Part shown: positions 42,366 through 50,780 of the stretch, piece by piece
Position numbering within the stretch: position 1 is the first letter of the stretch
How the letters are laid out: every line of letters begins with the position of its first letter
NCBI RefSeq assembly: GCF_902506555.1
Contig: NZ_LR732707.1
Location: 1,827,138-1,891,137, forward strand
DNA: 64,000 nt
Source: Sphingorhabdus sp. 109
Lineage (GTDB): Bacteria; Pseudomonadota; Alphaproteobacteria; Sphingomonadales; Sphingomonadaceae
Direction: 5' to 3'
Notes under the pieces: generated by a model
What the model was told of the DNA's origin: nothing
What the model saw: only the letters and a program-made list of their open reading frames with translations
The model's database searches: none
Translations under genes and position numbers: made by a program

Positions 42366-42641
42366 ATGGATTTTGAATTTGATCCAGTCAAGGATGCGAT
42401 CAACCGGGCGAAGCATCATTTGCCACTGTCTTTTGGGCAGCGGATTTTTGATGATCCTTTTATCGAGATTCTGCCTTCCTTCAGACCGATCGACGGCGAA
42501 GACAGGTACAAGGCGATTGGTCTGGTTGACGGCAAGCTCTTTACCGCAATTTATGTAGAGCGCGGCACGGCAGCTAGATTGATTGCAGTAAGGAGGAGCA
42601 ATGGCCGGGAACAAAGAGACTATGATCGCAATCCCCGCTGA
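42366..42641 (+). CDS. brnT: BrnT family toxin (putative ribonuclease)
   Basis: The 91-residue protein begins MDFEFDPVKDAINRAKH and contains LPLSFGQRIFDDPFIEI and DRYKAIGLVDGKLFTAIYVE, matching the BrnT toxin layout, a small RelE-like fold that cleaves RNA. It precedes and overlaps by 41 bp a helix-turn-helix gene, reading in the order toxin then antitoxin as in BrnTA. Canonical BrnA is a small ribbon-helix-helix protein, so the partner here is atypical. No Shine-Dalgarno is visible. Confidence 0.8.
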   Translation: MDFEFDPVKDAINRAKHHLPLSFGQRIFDDPFIEILPSFRPIDGEDRYKAIGLVDGKLFTAIYVERGTAARLIAVRRSNGREQRDYDRNPR

Positions 42642-42891
42642 TCCGAATGATCCGGAAGACTTCGACGTCAGCATCGCAGGTCTGGAGCGCGCGCATATGG
42701 GCCGCTTCATCCGCGTACTCCGTCATGACCTCGGCATGACGCAGGAGGAATTCGCCAAAACCTACGGCATCCCGCTCGCCAATATCCGCCAATATGAAAT
42801 CGGCCGCCACATGCCCCCCCCTGCGGTCCGCGCCTATCTCAAGGTGATCCGCGCCGAACCGGAAGTGGTGAAGCGGGTGATGGCGGGGTGA
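42601..42891 (+). CDS. HTH (Xre-like) antitoxin partner of BrnT
   Basis: The 96-residue protein has a short N-terminal acidic segment (DPNDPEDFDV) and then an Xre-type helix-turn-helix (DLGMTQEEFAKTYGIPLANIRQYE). It starts inside the toxin gene with GGAGG nearby, so the two are coupled. The likely job is to neutralise the toxin and repress the shared promoter through the palindrome at 42342. It could also be an unrelated regulator of the same length, but its overlap with a BrnT gene is typical of an antitoxin. Confidence 0.78.
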   Translation: MAGNKETMIAIPADPNDPEDFDVSIAGLERAHMGRFIRVLRHDLGMTQEEFAKTYGIPLANIRQYEIGRHMPPPAVRAYLKVIRAEPEVVKRVMAG

Positions 42892-42896
42892 TTTTC

Positions 42897-43002
42897 CCTT
42901 CTCCCTCAAGGGAGAAGGTTCCGCAGGCTTGGCAGATTGCTACCTAGTCATAGCTGGGTGAGGGTGTACTTCGCTCCAGAGTTCCGAACGCCCTCATCCA
43001 AC
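42897..43002. repeat. Palindromic intergenic repeat with a perfect 10-bp hairpin
   Basis: CCTTCTCCCT (42897-42906) pairs perfectly with AGGGAGAAGG (42909-42918), loop 2 nt. A second pair GGGTGAGGGTGT...CCCTCATCC completes the element. It abuts the truncated start of the GIY-YIG remnant, so its insertion or recombination may be what removed that gene's 5' end. Confidence 0.65.
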
Positions 43003-43005
43003 GGC

Positions 43006-43206
43006 GCCCACCGGAACGGGAAGGGTACAGAATTTACGAAAAAATACCGCGTCACTAGACTGGTCCATATCGAACCGTTCGCCGATGTACGAGACGCCAT
43101 CGCCCGTGAAAAGGCGCTCAAGAAATGAAGCCGAGGACGGAAATTGCGGCTGATCGAGGAAAGCAATTCGGACTGGGATGATCTGTTTGACACACTTAAC
43201 GGATGA
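43006..43206 (+). pseudogene. GIY-YIG nuclease remnant, 5'-truncated with an in-frame TGA
   Basis: The frame gives AHRNGKG...FTKKYRVTRLVHIE...AREKALKK, then TGA at 43126-43128, then SRGRKLRLIEESNSDWDDLFDTL to a stop at 43206. This is the C-terminal half of the short GIY-YIG (UPF0213-like) protein with a stop where KKWxRxWKLxLIEE carries Trp (TGG to TGA). The N-terminal GIY-YIG catalytic part is missing. It is therefore not functional. Confidence 0.8.
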
Positions 43207-43275
43207 TAGGGCCGGCAGAGAGGGCCAACTGGCCCCCCGCCTTCGCGGGGATGACAAGCTATTGCCTGAGCTTCA

Positions 43276-43746
43276 CTATTTGTCTTTTTTCGGGAGCTTT
43301 CGAGTCATCAACCACGCAAATAAAGCGCTAAGTGCAAATGTCACGATGGTAGCAAAAACCATCACAAACAACATCCCGGCTAGAACGTCGCTTTGCAACA
43401 AGGAACCTGTACCTTCGAAAAGGGCGGCATCGGCTCCTTTCAATGACAAAGGTTGACCAGAAATCCAAATCACACCTATCAACCACGCGAAACTGAAAAA
43501 AACATCCGATACAGCAACGCCGGACGCGAACAGAATGATCTCTTTGCGTTGCATTGGCCTATTGATGACCTTCGAGTACCAAAAAAGCGCAACCCCAACA
43601 GCTACAATCGTAATGCTCGTTGATATGCTTGGTGGTTCATTTTCGGTTAGATAGGCGTAAACTGCGAACCCTGCCGCAAAAAATATTTTTACAGCCAACG
43701 CAGCCATCACGAAGCGGAAAACGGAAACTCCATTGATGTTTTCCAT
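43276..43746 (-). CDS. Four-helix membrane protein, possibly ABZJ_00895 family
   Basis: The 156-residue protein has about four hydrophobic segments (about 10-32, 40-58, 70-95, 122-148) and ends FAWLMTRKLPKKDK. The order of helices and the basic tail recall the ABZJ_00895 family, which is not certain. The gene is visibly AT-richer than its neighbours and is directly downstream of nadA, 2 bp after its stop with a GAGGG Shine-Dalgarno, so it was probably acquired and placed under nadA transcription. An upstream ATG at 43758 overlaps nadA. Function unknown. Confidence 0.6.
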   Translation of the reverse strand: MENINGVSVFRFVMAALAVKIFFAAGFAVYAYLTENEPPSISTSITIVAVGVALFWYSKVINRPMQRKEIILFASGVAVSDVFFSFAWLIGVIWISGQPLSLKGADAALFEGTGSLLQSDVLAGMLFVMVFATIVTFALSALFAWLMTRKLPKKDK

Positions 43747-43747
43747 A

Positions 43748-44761
43748 CTATCCCTCATGCGCCAGATCAGTCGGCCCCAGGTCCCCCTGCCCGACCGTTG
43801 CGCTGGCCATTTCCATCATCTTGTCGATTGACTTGCGCGCCTGCAGGCGCAGGTCCTCGTCCATCTCGATACGGGGCTCCAGATCACGTAGAGCAACGTA
43901 CAGCTTCTCCATCGTGTTCAGCGCCATATAGGGACAGATATTGCAGTTGCAGTTGCCGTCCGCGCCGGGCGCGCCGATGAAATTCTTTTCCGGCACCGCT
44001 TTTTCCATCTGGTGGATGATATGCGGTTCGGTGGCGATGATTATCGTGTCGCCTTCAAATGCCTTGGCATATTTCAGGATCGCGCTGGTCGAGCCGACCA
44101 TGTCCGCGTGATCGAGAATATAGGCGGGGCATTCGGGATGCGCGGCGACCGGTGCACCGGGGTGCTGGGTCTGCAGCTTGAGCAATTCGGTCTCGCTGAA
44201 CGCTTCGTGGACGATACAGACGCCGGGCCAGAGCAGCATGTCACGGCCGGTTTTCTTGGCGATATAGCCGCCGAGATGCTTGTCCGGGCCAAAGATGATC
44301 TTCTGGTCGAGCGGGATCTGCGAGAGAATATGTTCCGCCGATGAACTGGTGACGATGATGTCGGAGAGCGCCTTCACCTCGGCCGAGCAATTGATATAGG
44401 TCAGCGCGATATGATCGGGATGCTCGTCGCGGAACGCCTTGAACTTGTCCGGCGGACAGCTGTCTTCGAGGCTGCAACCCGCATCCATATCCGGCAGCAC
44501 GACGATTTTTTCCGGCGACAGGATTTTCGCGGTTTCGGCCATGAATTTCACGCCGCAGAAGGCGATGACATCGGCATCGGTTTCTGCGGCCTTGCGGGAC
44601 AATTCCAGACTGTCGCCGACAAAGTCAGCGATATCCTGGATTTCCGGTTTCTGGTAATAATGGGCAAGGATGATCGCATTGCGTTCCTTGCGCAGCTTGT
44701 TGATTTCCTCAACAATATCGACCCCGGCCAAGCTGCCGCCAATTCCACCACGTGCGTCCAT
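43748..44761 (-). CDS. nadA: Quinolinate synthase A
   Basis: The 337-residue enzyme condenses iminoaspartate with DHAP to quinolinate. Features: AHYYQKPEIQDIADFVGDSLELSRKAA (start region), FCGVKFMAETAKILSPEK, INCSAEVKALSD, the WPGVCIVHE segment and the C-terminal CNCNICPYMALN, which together supply the three Cys ligands of the [4Fe-4S] cluster. It heads a minus-strand unit leading to the ABZJ-like gene. nadB is not in the window. Confidence 0.95.
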   Translation of the reverse strand: MDARGGIGGSLAGVDIVEEINKLRKERNAIILAHYYQKPEIQDIADFVGDSLELSRKAAETDADVIAFCGVKFMAETAKILSPEKIVVLPDMDAGCSLEDSCPPDKFKAFRDEHPDHIALTYINCSAEVKALSDIIVTSSSAEHILSQIPLDQKIIFGPDKHLGGYIAKKTGRDMLLWPGVCIVHEAFSETELLKLQTQHPGAPVAAHPECPAYILDHADMVGSTSAILKYAKAFEGDTIIIATEPHIIHQMEKAVPEKNFIGAPGADGNCNCNICPYMALNTMEKLYVALRDLEPRIEMDEDLRLQARKSIDKMMEMASATVGQGDLGPTDLAHEG

Positions 44762-44893
44762 TATACTATTCCTCTGTCATGCGTGCCCGCTCCATATAGG
44801 AAGCGAAAAGCCATTTGTCTTGTGCGGAACGCCGGTCCCTGCGTAAAATGATCTTCACGGTCGCAAGCAAGTCCGGACGAGAATGTCTCCGCT

Positions 44894-45640
44894 CTAGCCG
44901 GCGGCCGCAATCGATTCCGCTATCCGCTGAAACGGAGGGAATAACGACAGGCCGGTAATCAGCACATGCACAGCCGTCACGATGGCCCCCGACGCCAGTG
45001 TCGCGGGATGGATATGTCCGGTAATTTTGCGATCATGCCGCGCCATCACGGCGACAAAGGCCAGCTGACAGACGAGAATGAGCCACTCGCCCCAGTCCCC
45101 CAGCAACGGCATCGGCAACAGCCGGCCGAATGCCGGTTCCAGAGCGATGATGGTGGCACCGAACATGATCCGCCGGTGCCACTGGGTCTGCCGACGGAGC
45201 CTGATTGCCCAGACCACCATGGTGGCAAAAACCAGCATTTCGACGAGTACAAGCGCCAGAAAATAGGAATTGGTGAAAAACGGCGGAAAGCGCTGCAGCT
45301 GAACCGCCATATAGCCGGTGTAGAGACCGGTCACGCATATGATCAGAGCCAGTCCACCGCCCAGCCAGCCGATTTTCCGATGCCGGGCAATATTGGAGCG
45401 CTGGATCAGGAGATTCTGCGTAACCAGTAACCCCAGCCACCCCAGCATCAGGATAGCGTGCAGATGCACCCATTTGGGCACCGCCGGCACATCCACCATC
45501 CCGCGCGCGGCAAATTGCGCGAAACCGAAAATGATGACCACTGCCATGATGATGGAAAACCGGACAAAGAAGCGCTGGTCCAGCACATAGTCCGATCCCG
45601 GGTTCATCCCCCGGTCACCAATATTCCGTTCTGCCCCCAC
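44894..45640 (-). CDS. Polytopic membrane protein of unknown function
   Basis: The 248-residue protein has about seven hydrophobic helices (for example FSIIMAVVIIFGFAQFA and LALVLVEMLVFATMVVWAI). Conserved polar pairs include HLHAILMLGWLG, QRSNIARHRKIGWLGGG and QWHRRIMFG: His residues on membrane faces that could ligand heme, as in cytochrome b561 or DUF2306-like proteins, but this is only a suggestion. A GTG start at 45640 has a good GGGGGAGA upstream and was preferred to an internal ATG at 45607. Confidence 0.65.
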   Translation of the reverse strand: MGAERNIGDRGMNPGSDYVLDQRFFVRFSIIMAVVIIFGFAQFAARGMVDVPAVPKWVHLHAILMLGWLGLLVTQNLLIQRSNIARHRKIGWLGGGLALIICVTGLYTGYMAVQLQRFPPFFTNSYFLALVLVEMLVFATMVVWAIRLRRQTQWHRRIMFGATIIALEPAFGRLLPMPLLGDWGEWLILVCQLAFVAVMARHDRKITGHIHPATLASGAIVTAVHVLITGLSLFPPFQRIAESIAAAG

Positions 45641-45746
45641 GATACTATCTCCCCCGAAATTTCTCCCGAAGCGACCATGGTCCTGTCCGACCGTTAAGGA
45701 ATATAGGGCAAGATACCCGCGAATGTCTATTGCGGGTTGTGCAGCT

Positions 45747-46820
45747 TCACTGGCTGATGCGAAACGTGACGATCCGGTCGGTCACCTTCTGCTCTGCATC
45801 CATACCGCCAAGAATATAATAATTGCTGCCTGCCTTCGCGAGGCCGCGATGATCCATGCTCGGCTCGGCCAGCCGCCCCAGTTCCAACCATCGGTCGCTT
45901 TTCAGATCATAAGCAAAAAAGCCTCCGGATGGCTTCGCCGGCACCCCGTCATAGCCGATGCCGTCATAATTATAGGGATTGTCGCCGCCGCCGGCGAAAA
46001 TGATCCGCTGCCCGGCCTCGTCGCCAATCGCCGCCATCCGGTATTTTGCCTGACCGGAATGGGCATTCACCCCGCGCCAGCTGATCTGCGTGGGATTTTG
46101 CGGGTCGATATCCCCGCGCCATGTCAGCTTTGCTGCGACAAATTTCCGTTTGCCGTCGTCCAGAACCGAGGCCACCCCGTCGGTGACGATGATGCTGTTG
46201 CCTGCTATGCCGCCGCTATGGCCAAAGACAGGCGTTCCGGGAAAGGGAGACGCCTCGGTCCAGGCGCCGGTTTGCGTATCGAACATCTGCACCACGCTGA
46301 CATTGCCCTCGTCGTGCCAACCGGAGACCAGATAAATGAAGCGGTTCTGGTAGGGCACAGCAAGCGCGTCATCGACCGGGTTTGGCATATCAGCCATTTG
46401 TTCATAGCGGCCGGTCGCCGGATCATAGGCAAAAACCTCGGGCGTGGACAGCTCGTCGCCATTGGGCGCAACCGTATAGCCGCCGAAAATATAGATTTTT
46501 CCCGTTACGGTCACCGCCGCACTGGCCAGACGCCCTTCCCTGACCGGCACGGACGCGATCGTCTTGCAGGTTTCGGTCGCGAGCACACAGGCAAAGGCAG
46601 CGTTGCTGGTGTCTTTCCAGCTTTTGCCGGCTTTGAGGCCATTGAAACTGTAGAGGGTCGGACCTTCCGGCCCGTCCGCCACCGCCACGGCATTATTGCT
46701 GATCGGTTCGGGCAGCGCGAATTCGGCAATTTCTGACTGCTGCTCCGGTTGCGGGCTGCGCTCACATCCAGTCAACATCAATCCGTCCAACAGAATCGCC
46801 GTCCATGCCATGCCCCGCAT
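45747..46820 (-). CDS. Kelch-like beta-propeller lipoprotein
   Basis: The 357-residue protein has a lipobox LMLTGC (Cys near residue 20), then six or so blades of the galactose oxidase/kelch type with GG motifs (GKIYIFGGY, RFIYLVSGWHDEG, QRIIFAGGGDN, NYYILGGMD). The repeats are loose. It should be a periplasmic or outer-membrane-attached binding protein; the ligand is not known. The ATG at 46820 has GGGAG upstream; the frame extends further to 46892 without support. It follows DUF4230 by 2 bp. Confidence 0.75.
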   Translation of the reverse strand: MRGMAWTAILLDGLMLTGCERSPQPEQQSEIAEFALPEPISNNAVAVADGPEGPTLYSFNGLKAGKSWKDTSNAAFACVLATETCKTIASVPVREGRLASAAVTVTGKIYIFGGYTVAPNGDELSTPEVFAYDPATGRYEQMADMPNPVDDALAVPYQNRFIYLVSGWHDEGNVSVVQMFDTQTGAWTEASPFPGTPVFGHSGGIAGNSIIVTDGVASVLDDGKRKFVAAKLTWRGDIDPQNPTQISWRGVNAHSGQAKYRMAAIGDEAGQRIIFAGGGDNPYNYDGIGYDGVPAKPSGGFFAYDLKSDRWLELGRLAEPSMDHRGLAKAGSNYYILGGMDAEQKVTDRIVTFRISQ

Positions 46821-46822
46821 TT

Positions 46823-47539
46823 TCACTCTCCCGTGTCCCTTTTCTGCCTTTGTTCCGCCAGGACATCCTGGATCGGACGCGAATAGTCCCACCGCTCCTT
46901 GTAACGGCTGCGCTCATAAGGAAAAAATGCGTCAATCTTTGCTTCCACGCCGGCGGTCTGCAACGGTACGGCGAAATTATGCCGCACCGCACGGCGCGCG
47001 GCTTCCCGGGCGAGACGCAGCTGAACCGGATTTTTCGCCTGTTCGGCGAGTTCCGCAATGCCTTTCTTGCGGTTGGCCTGATCGAGGACATTTTCTGCAT
47101 CGGTCAGCGCCATCAATATGCCGCCGTCATCATAGGTCTGGATCTGCTCGATATGCACCTCGGGCCGGGCGATTTCGATCGCCGGGATCTCGACATACAG
47201 CGTGTTGTCGCGAGCATCCCAGCGGACATCATCGGCGCCGAGCTTGGCCAGATCGAGCTCGTAGCGGACCGTCCCGGGCATGATCAGGGTCTTGCGCGCG
47301 GACAGCCCCAATTTGGTCACGGTAGTGGTGACGGTAGCATTGTAGCTGGCGGAGAAGACCGTCAACCGGTTCTGTTCCTGCATATTAGTCAGGCTGGCAT
47401 TGGCAATCGTCACCGGATCGGGCGCCATGCTGTTTTCGACGCGGGTTAGAAGCAGCCAGGCCAAGGTACCGAGAATGATGAATATCACGCCGGTAACAGC
47501 AACCGGAACCCAGAGACGCCGTAACTTTTCGACCGTCAT
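46823..47539 (-). CDS. DUF4230 membrane-anchored protein
   Basis: The 238-residue protein has one N-terminal membrane helix (residues 12-33) and a soluble DUF4230 domain beyond it, facing the periplasm. Recognisable pieces are RLTVFSASYNATVTT, VTKLGLSARKTLIMPGTVRYELDL (shown in part) and a basic C-terminal helix (AREAARRAVRHNF). No function is known for the family. Its start overlaps the MBL stop by ATGA and its stop lies 2 bp from the kelch-like start, so the three form an operon. Confidence 0.8.
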   Translation of the reverse strand: MTVEKLRRLWVPVAVTGVIFIILGTLAWLLLTRVENSMAPDPVTIANASLTNMQEQNRLTVFSASYNATVTTTVTKLGLSARKTLIMPGTVRYELDLAKLGADDVRWDARDNTLYVEIPAIEIARPEVHIEQIQTYDDGGILMALTDAENVLDQANRKKGIAELAEQAKNPVQLRLAREAARRAVRHNFAVPLQTAGVEAKIDAFFPYERSRYKERWDYSRPIQDVLAEQRQKRDTGE

Positions 47540-48408
47540 CCGCTCAGCGCCCAGACATCATCGGACTGGGTCACCTGCCCCTTTTTCTGCAGGTCGATCA
47601 GATGCGCGCGCACCGATTGCCCGGCGGCGCCGTTCAGCCTTGGATCAAGCCCCTTGTACATGCGCGGGACCATGTCCGTAATAACCGCCGGACCTTCTCC
47701 GAGCAGCTTCAATATCTGCCGTTCGCGCTGTTTGCGATGGCCCATCATCCCGCGCACCAGCTGGCGCGGGTTGGTCACTTTCTTGCCGTGAGCGGGATAA
47801 TAGACCTTGTCCTCGCGCTCATAAAGCTTCTGCAGGCTCGCCATATAGTCAGCCATATCACCGTCGGGCGGAACAATGACGCTGGTCGACCAGGCCATGA
47901 CATGGTCGCCGGTGAACATCGCGCCGGATTCCTGCACCGCGAGGCAGAGATGATTGGACGTATGGCCGGGCGTCGCCACCGCTTCGATGGTCCAGCCGTC
48001 GCCGGAGACCGTCTCGCTATCGGCAAGCACCCGGTCTGGCTTATATTCCTTGTCAAAACTCTCGTCGGCCCGCGGTCCGTCGTCGGCCAGTACCAGCGGC
48101 GCACAGCCGATGATTGGCGCGCCGGTGCGCGCTGCCAGCGGCGCGGCGGCGGGACTATGATCGCGATGGGTGTGGGTGCACATGATCGCACTGATTTTGG
48201 CCTCGCCAACCGCTGCGATTATCGCATCGATATGCTCGTCCATGGCGGGTCCGGGGTCGATAACCGCCCGATCCGATCCATTGCCGACGATATAGGTCTG
48301 GGTACCGGTAAAGGTATAGGGGCTGGGATTGCCGGCCAGCACGCGGGCCACCAGAGGTTCCATCTGTTCGCACAGACCGGTGGGATATTTTGAAGGTTCA
48401 AAGTTCAT
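47536..48408 (-). CDS. Metallo-beta-lactamase fold hydrolase with C-terminal helical domain
   Basis: The 290-residue protein has the MBL motif THTHRDH (HxHxDH, about residue 79), GHTSNHL and GDHVMAWST, and an extra C-terminal winged-helix-like domain (about 220-290), as in human LACTB2-like hydrolases. Such proteins act as endoribonucleases or thioesterases. The ATG at 48408 is preceded by CAGG; the frame continues 20 codons upstream through a terminator hairpin and that part was excluded. It heads the DUF4230 operon. Confidence 0.85.
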   Translation of the reverse strand: MNFEPSKYPTGLCEQMEPLVARVLAGNPSPYTFTGTQTYIVGNGSDRAVIDPGPAMDEHIDAIIAAVGEAKISAIMCTHTHRDHSPAAAPLAARTGAPIIGCAPLVLADDGPRADESFDKEYKPDRVLADSETVSGDGWTIEAVATPGHTSNHLCLAVQESGAMFTGDHVMAWSTSVIVPPDGDMADYMASLQKLYEREDKVYYPAHGKKVTNPRQLVRGMMGHRKQRERQILKLLGEGPAVITDMVPRMYKGLDPRLNGAAGQSVRAHLIDLQKKGQVTQSDDVWALSG

Positions 48409-48447
48409 GGACCTGATGTGGCATATTCGGGCCATAAAACAACCACG

Positions 48448-48480
48448 AAAAAGGGCGGCCTGCCACACAAACCGCCCTTA
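48448..48480 (-). terminator. Rho-independent terminator after the M56 gene
   Basis: On the minus strand AAGGGCGG pairs with CCGCCCTT around a 13-nt loop, followed by TTTTT. It lies just past the stop of the M56 peptidase gene and before the MBL operon. Confidence 0.85.
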
Positions 48481-48506
48481 TACCCGTGATATACGGCTTC
48501 CCCGGC

Positions 48507-50300
48507 CTATATCATTGCCATCTCGGCTTTGACTTTTGCGATGCTATGGTCGATTTCCTTGATCTTTCTGGTACGGTCGGGATCGCTATCGTGGCATTTT
48601 TCCACTTCGGCCCGCTCTTTTTTCAGGCCTTTCAAGGCCGCGCCAAGTATTGCGGCCTTGTCGATCTTGACTTCAAACCCGCCGCATCCGGCCACCACCG
48701 CCCAGGCTTGGCTCGCCAGTCCATTCTCACCACCTATCGCGATCTGCTTGTTCATCGCAACGCAATCGGGGCCTTTGATCTTGACGCTGGTGGCAGAAGG
48801 CGCTGAGCGTCCCTTGGTATAGAATATCGACGAGAGGCGCGAAACGGGTGCCATTTCCTCCAAAGCCTCGCGCTGCGCTTCCCGGGCTCCCGCCAAAGCC
48901 TCGCGTCTGGCTTGATCCGCTTCGCGCATCGCTTCGCGGACCTCTAGCCGGGCTTCCTGCCACTGCTGCTCCATTTCCTTTTCCGCTGCAGCCAGTTCCC
49001 GTTCCACCTTGCGCATGGTCGAATCCCTGTCCTTCCGATCCAGGCCGCTGTCGCGCAAAGCCTTGTCCGCCGCCAGACGCGACGCTTCGGCTTCGGCTAC
49101 CAGCTTGTGAATCTCCTTTTCGCTCAGCTTCTTGTCCGTGCGCAGAATGACGGTTCTGCCATTATGCTTGACCTTGTGCACATAATCTTTCGAGATATCG
49201 GGATTTTTGCGACCGTTGAGCATCGTGATGTTAATCGAATCGCTATCGGTGGCCGGCGCAGCCGGCGCAACGGGAGCCGCCGGAGGAAGCGGTGCTGTCG
49301 GCGCGAGCGGTGCTGGTGGCACAGCGGGTGCGACCGGCGCCAGTGGTTCGGAAACATCCAGCGGATCGACAGCCTCGGCATATGTAATGGTTGCGGTCAG
49401 CGGCAATGTCACCACGGTACCGATCGCGACCAGCCCGGCGCCCAGCTTCCGCCGCAGCGAAGATTTTTCCGATCGACCGAGCATCTTGAGACGCCCTTTG
49501 ATCTTGTCCTTCTGATTTAGCGGACTGGCGAGGCCGAGGCGATGACCGGAAACCGATTTGGCGATCGTCCGGCCATATACGGCGCGGACTTCGCGGCCGC
49601 TTTGCGCCAGGATACGCGCGTCGCATGCGGTTTCCTGATCCTGCCGGAAGGCGATCCAGGAAAACCAGGCAACCGGATTGAACCAGTGCAGCGACAAGAT
49701 TGTCAGTCCGATGAAATTGGCGGCCAGATCGCCCGATTCATGATGGGCAATTTCATGCTCCAGCGCCAGTTCCCGTTCGCGCGGCGCATAGTCACGAAAG
49801 AAATTGGTGGGAACGGCGATATATTTTTCAAGCAGACCGAAAGCCAGCGGACCACTGATCGCTGCGGTTTCCAGAATCTTGATATTCTCGTGGCGTCCGA
49901 TCAAACGCCCGTCGGAGACGATATCCTCGCGGAACTGGAGATAGGCGGCCAGTTTGCTGATGAACAGCAGGCCCGCCCCGCCAAGCCAGACGATGATCGC
50001 GATCATCATCCAGTCGAGCGATGCCAGCGCAGCGAAAGCGCTCGTCTCTACCGGCACGGTCGCGACCATCTCTGAACCCAGCGCCATAGGTGCCAGCGCG
50101 ACAGCGGGCACGGTGGCAGCGGGTGCCTCGAGGGTCAACGTCGGCATGAACAGACGTGCGAGCGGCAATATCCATAACAGATAAGCAATACGCGCGCCGA
50201 AAAAATGGCTGACCGGTTTGCGGATCATCAACACCAGCCCCATCAGCAAGGTCATCGACACCATGGTATCCCAGATCCACTGGTTCAGTTCACCGCTCAT
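48507..50300 (-). CDS. M56-family membrane metallopeptidase, BlaR1-like, without a penicillin sensor
   Basis: The 597-residue protein has four N-terminal membrane helices (about 10-110, then 205-225 and 280-300) around the zinc motif HEIAHHESGD (about 180), and RQDQETACDARIL downstream, as in BlaR1/MecR1. In place of a beta-lactam-binding domain the C-terminal half has a Pro/Ala-rich linker (about 312-345), a long charged coiled coil (about 380-480) and a small Cys-containing C-terminal domain. It is coupled to the BlaI repressor by ATGA and should destroy it on an unknown signal. Confidence 0.85.
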   Translation of the reverse strand: MSGELNQWIWDTMVSMTLLMGLVLMIRKPVSHFFGARIAYLLWILPLARLFMPTLTLEAPAATVPAVALAPMALGSEMVATVPVETSAFAALASLDWMMIAIIVWLGGAGLLFISKLAAYLQFREDIVSDGRLIGRHENIKILETAAISGPLAFGLLEKYIAVPTNFFRDYAPRERELALEHEIAHHESGDLAANFIGLTILSLHWFNPVAWFSWIAFRQDQETACDARILAQSGREVRAVYGRTIAKSVSGHRLGLASPLNQKDKIKGRLKMLGRSEKSSLRRKLGAGLVAIGTVVTLPLTATITYAEAVDPLDVSEPLAPVAPAVPPAPLAPTAPLPPAAPVAPAAPATDSDSINITMLNGRKNPDISKDYVHKVKHNGRTVILRTDKKLSEKEIHKLVAEAEASRLAADKALRDSGLDRKDRDSTMRKVERELAAAEKEMEQQWQEARLEVREAMREADQARREALAGAREAQREALEEMAPVSRLSSIFYTKGRSAPSATSVKIKGPDCVAMNKQIAIGGENGLASQAWAVVAGCGGFEVKIDKAAILGAALKGLKKERAEVEKCHDSDPDRTRKIKEIDHSIAKVKAEMAMI

Positions 50301-50665
50301 TTTTTCAACTCCCTCAAAAGCTCTTCGATTTCGCGGATGTCATCGGCGCTCAACTCATCGGCCTCGGCCAGATGCGCAACCAATGGTGTGACTTTTCCCC
50401 CGAAAAGCCGGTCCACAAAATTTCTGGATACGCCGGTAAGATAATCGTCCCGCTCAACCAGCGGAGAATAAAGAAACCGACGGCCGTCGCGTTCGGTGCC
50501 GACCACTGCTTTCGCGGCCAGCCGGGACAACAGGGTCTTGACCGTCTGAAGCGACCAGTCCTTTTCCGCAACAACCTGTTCCGCTACTTCCATGGCGGTC
50601 ATGGGCGCGCGTTTCCACAGGACTTCCATCACGGCATGTTCAGCATCGCTAATGCGCTCGCTCAC
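50297..50665 (-). CDS. BlaI/MecI/CopY family transcriptional repressor
   Basis: The 122-residue winged-helix repressor (SDAEHAVMEVLWKRAPMTAMEVAEQV, in part; recognition helix SLQTVKTLLSRLAAK) has a C-terminal dimerisation helix bundle. Members bind TACA-N2-TGTA-like operators and are cut by the cognate M56 peptidase. A tandem of such sites lies 33 bp upstream (50698-50732), so the operon is autorepressed. The gene is the first of the blaI-M56 unit. Confidence 0.92.
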   Translation of the reverse strand: MSERISDAEHAVMEVLWKRAPMTAMEVAEQVVAEKDWSLQTVKTLLSRLAAKAVVGTERDGRRFLYSPLVERDDYLTGVSRNFVDRLFGGKVTPLVAHLAEADELSADDIREIEELLRELKK

Positions 50666-50697
50666 GATATCGGTCCCTCCCTTGAGAATCGTCGGTG

Positions 50698-50732
50698 ACT
50701 ACAACTGTAGTTTCATCGACTACGGATGTAAA
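50698..50732. promoter_or_regulatory. Tandem BlaI-type operator
   Basis: ACTACA-AC-TGTAGT (50698-50711) is a perfect 6-2-6 palindrome. ACTACG-GA-TGTAAA (50719-50732) is a weaker second copy. Their centres are 21 bp apart, two helical turns. They lie upstream of the repressor gene, on which they should act. Confidence 0.75.
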
Positions 50733-50780
50733 CAATATCAATCCCGGGATTGATGTTGTTGGTGGATGACCGGTGACCGT

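Noticed and set aside
42310-42558. Alternative frame over the BrnT gene
   Set aside because: The BrnT frame has a clear family match and overlaps its antitoxin in the usual way; the other frame has none.
48507-50300. Beta-lactam resistance regulator BlaR1
   Set aside because: The protease half fits, but no penicillin-binding SxxK domain is present and no beta-lactamase gene is adjacent, so antibiotic sensing is not supported.
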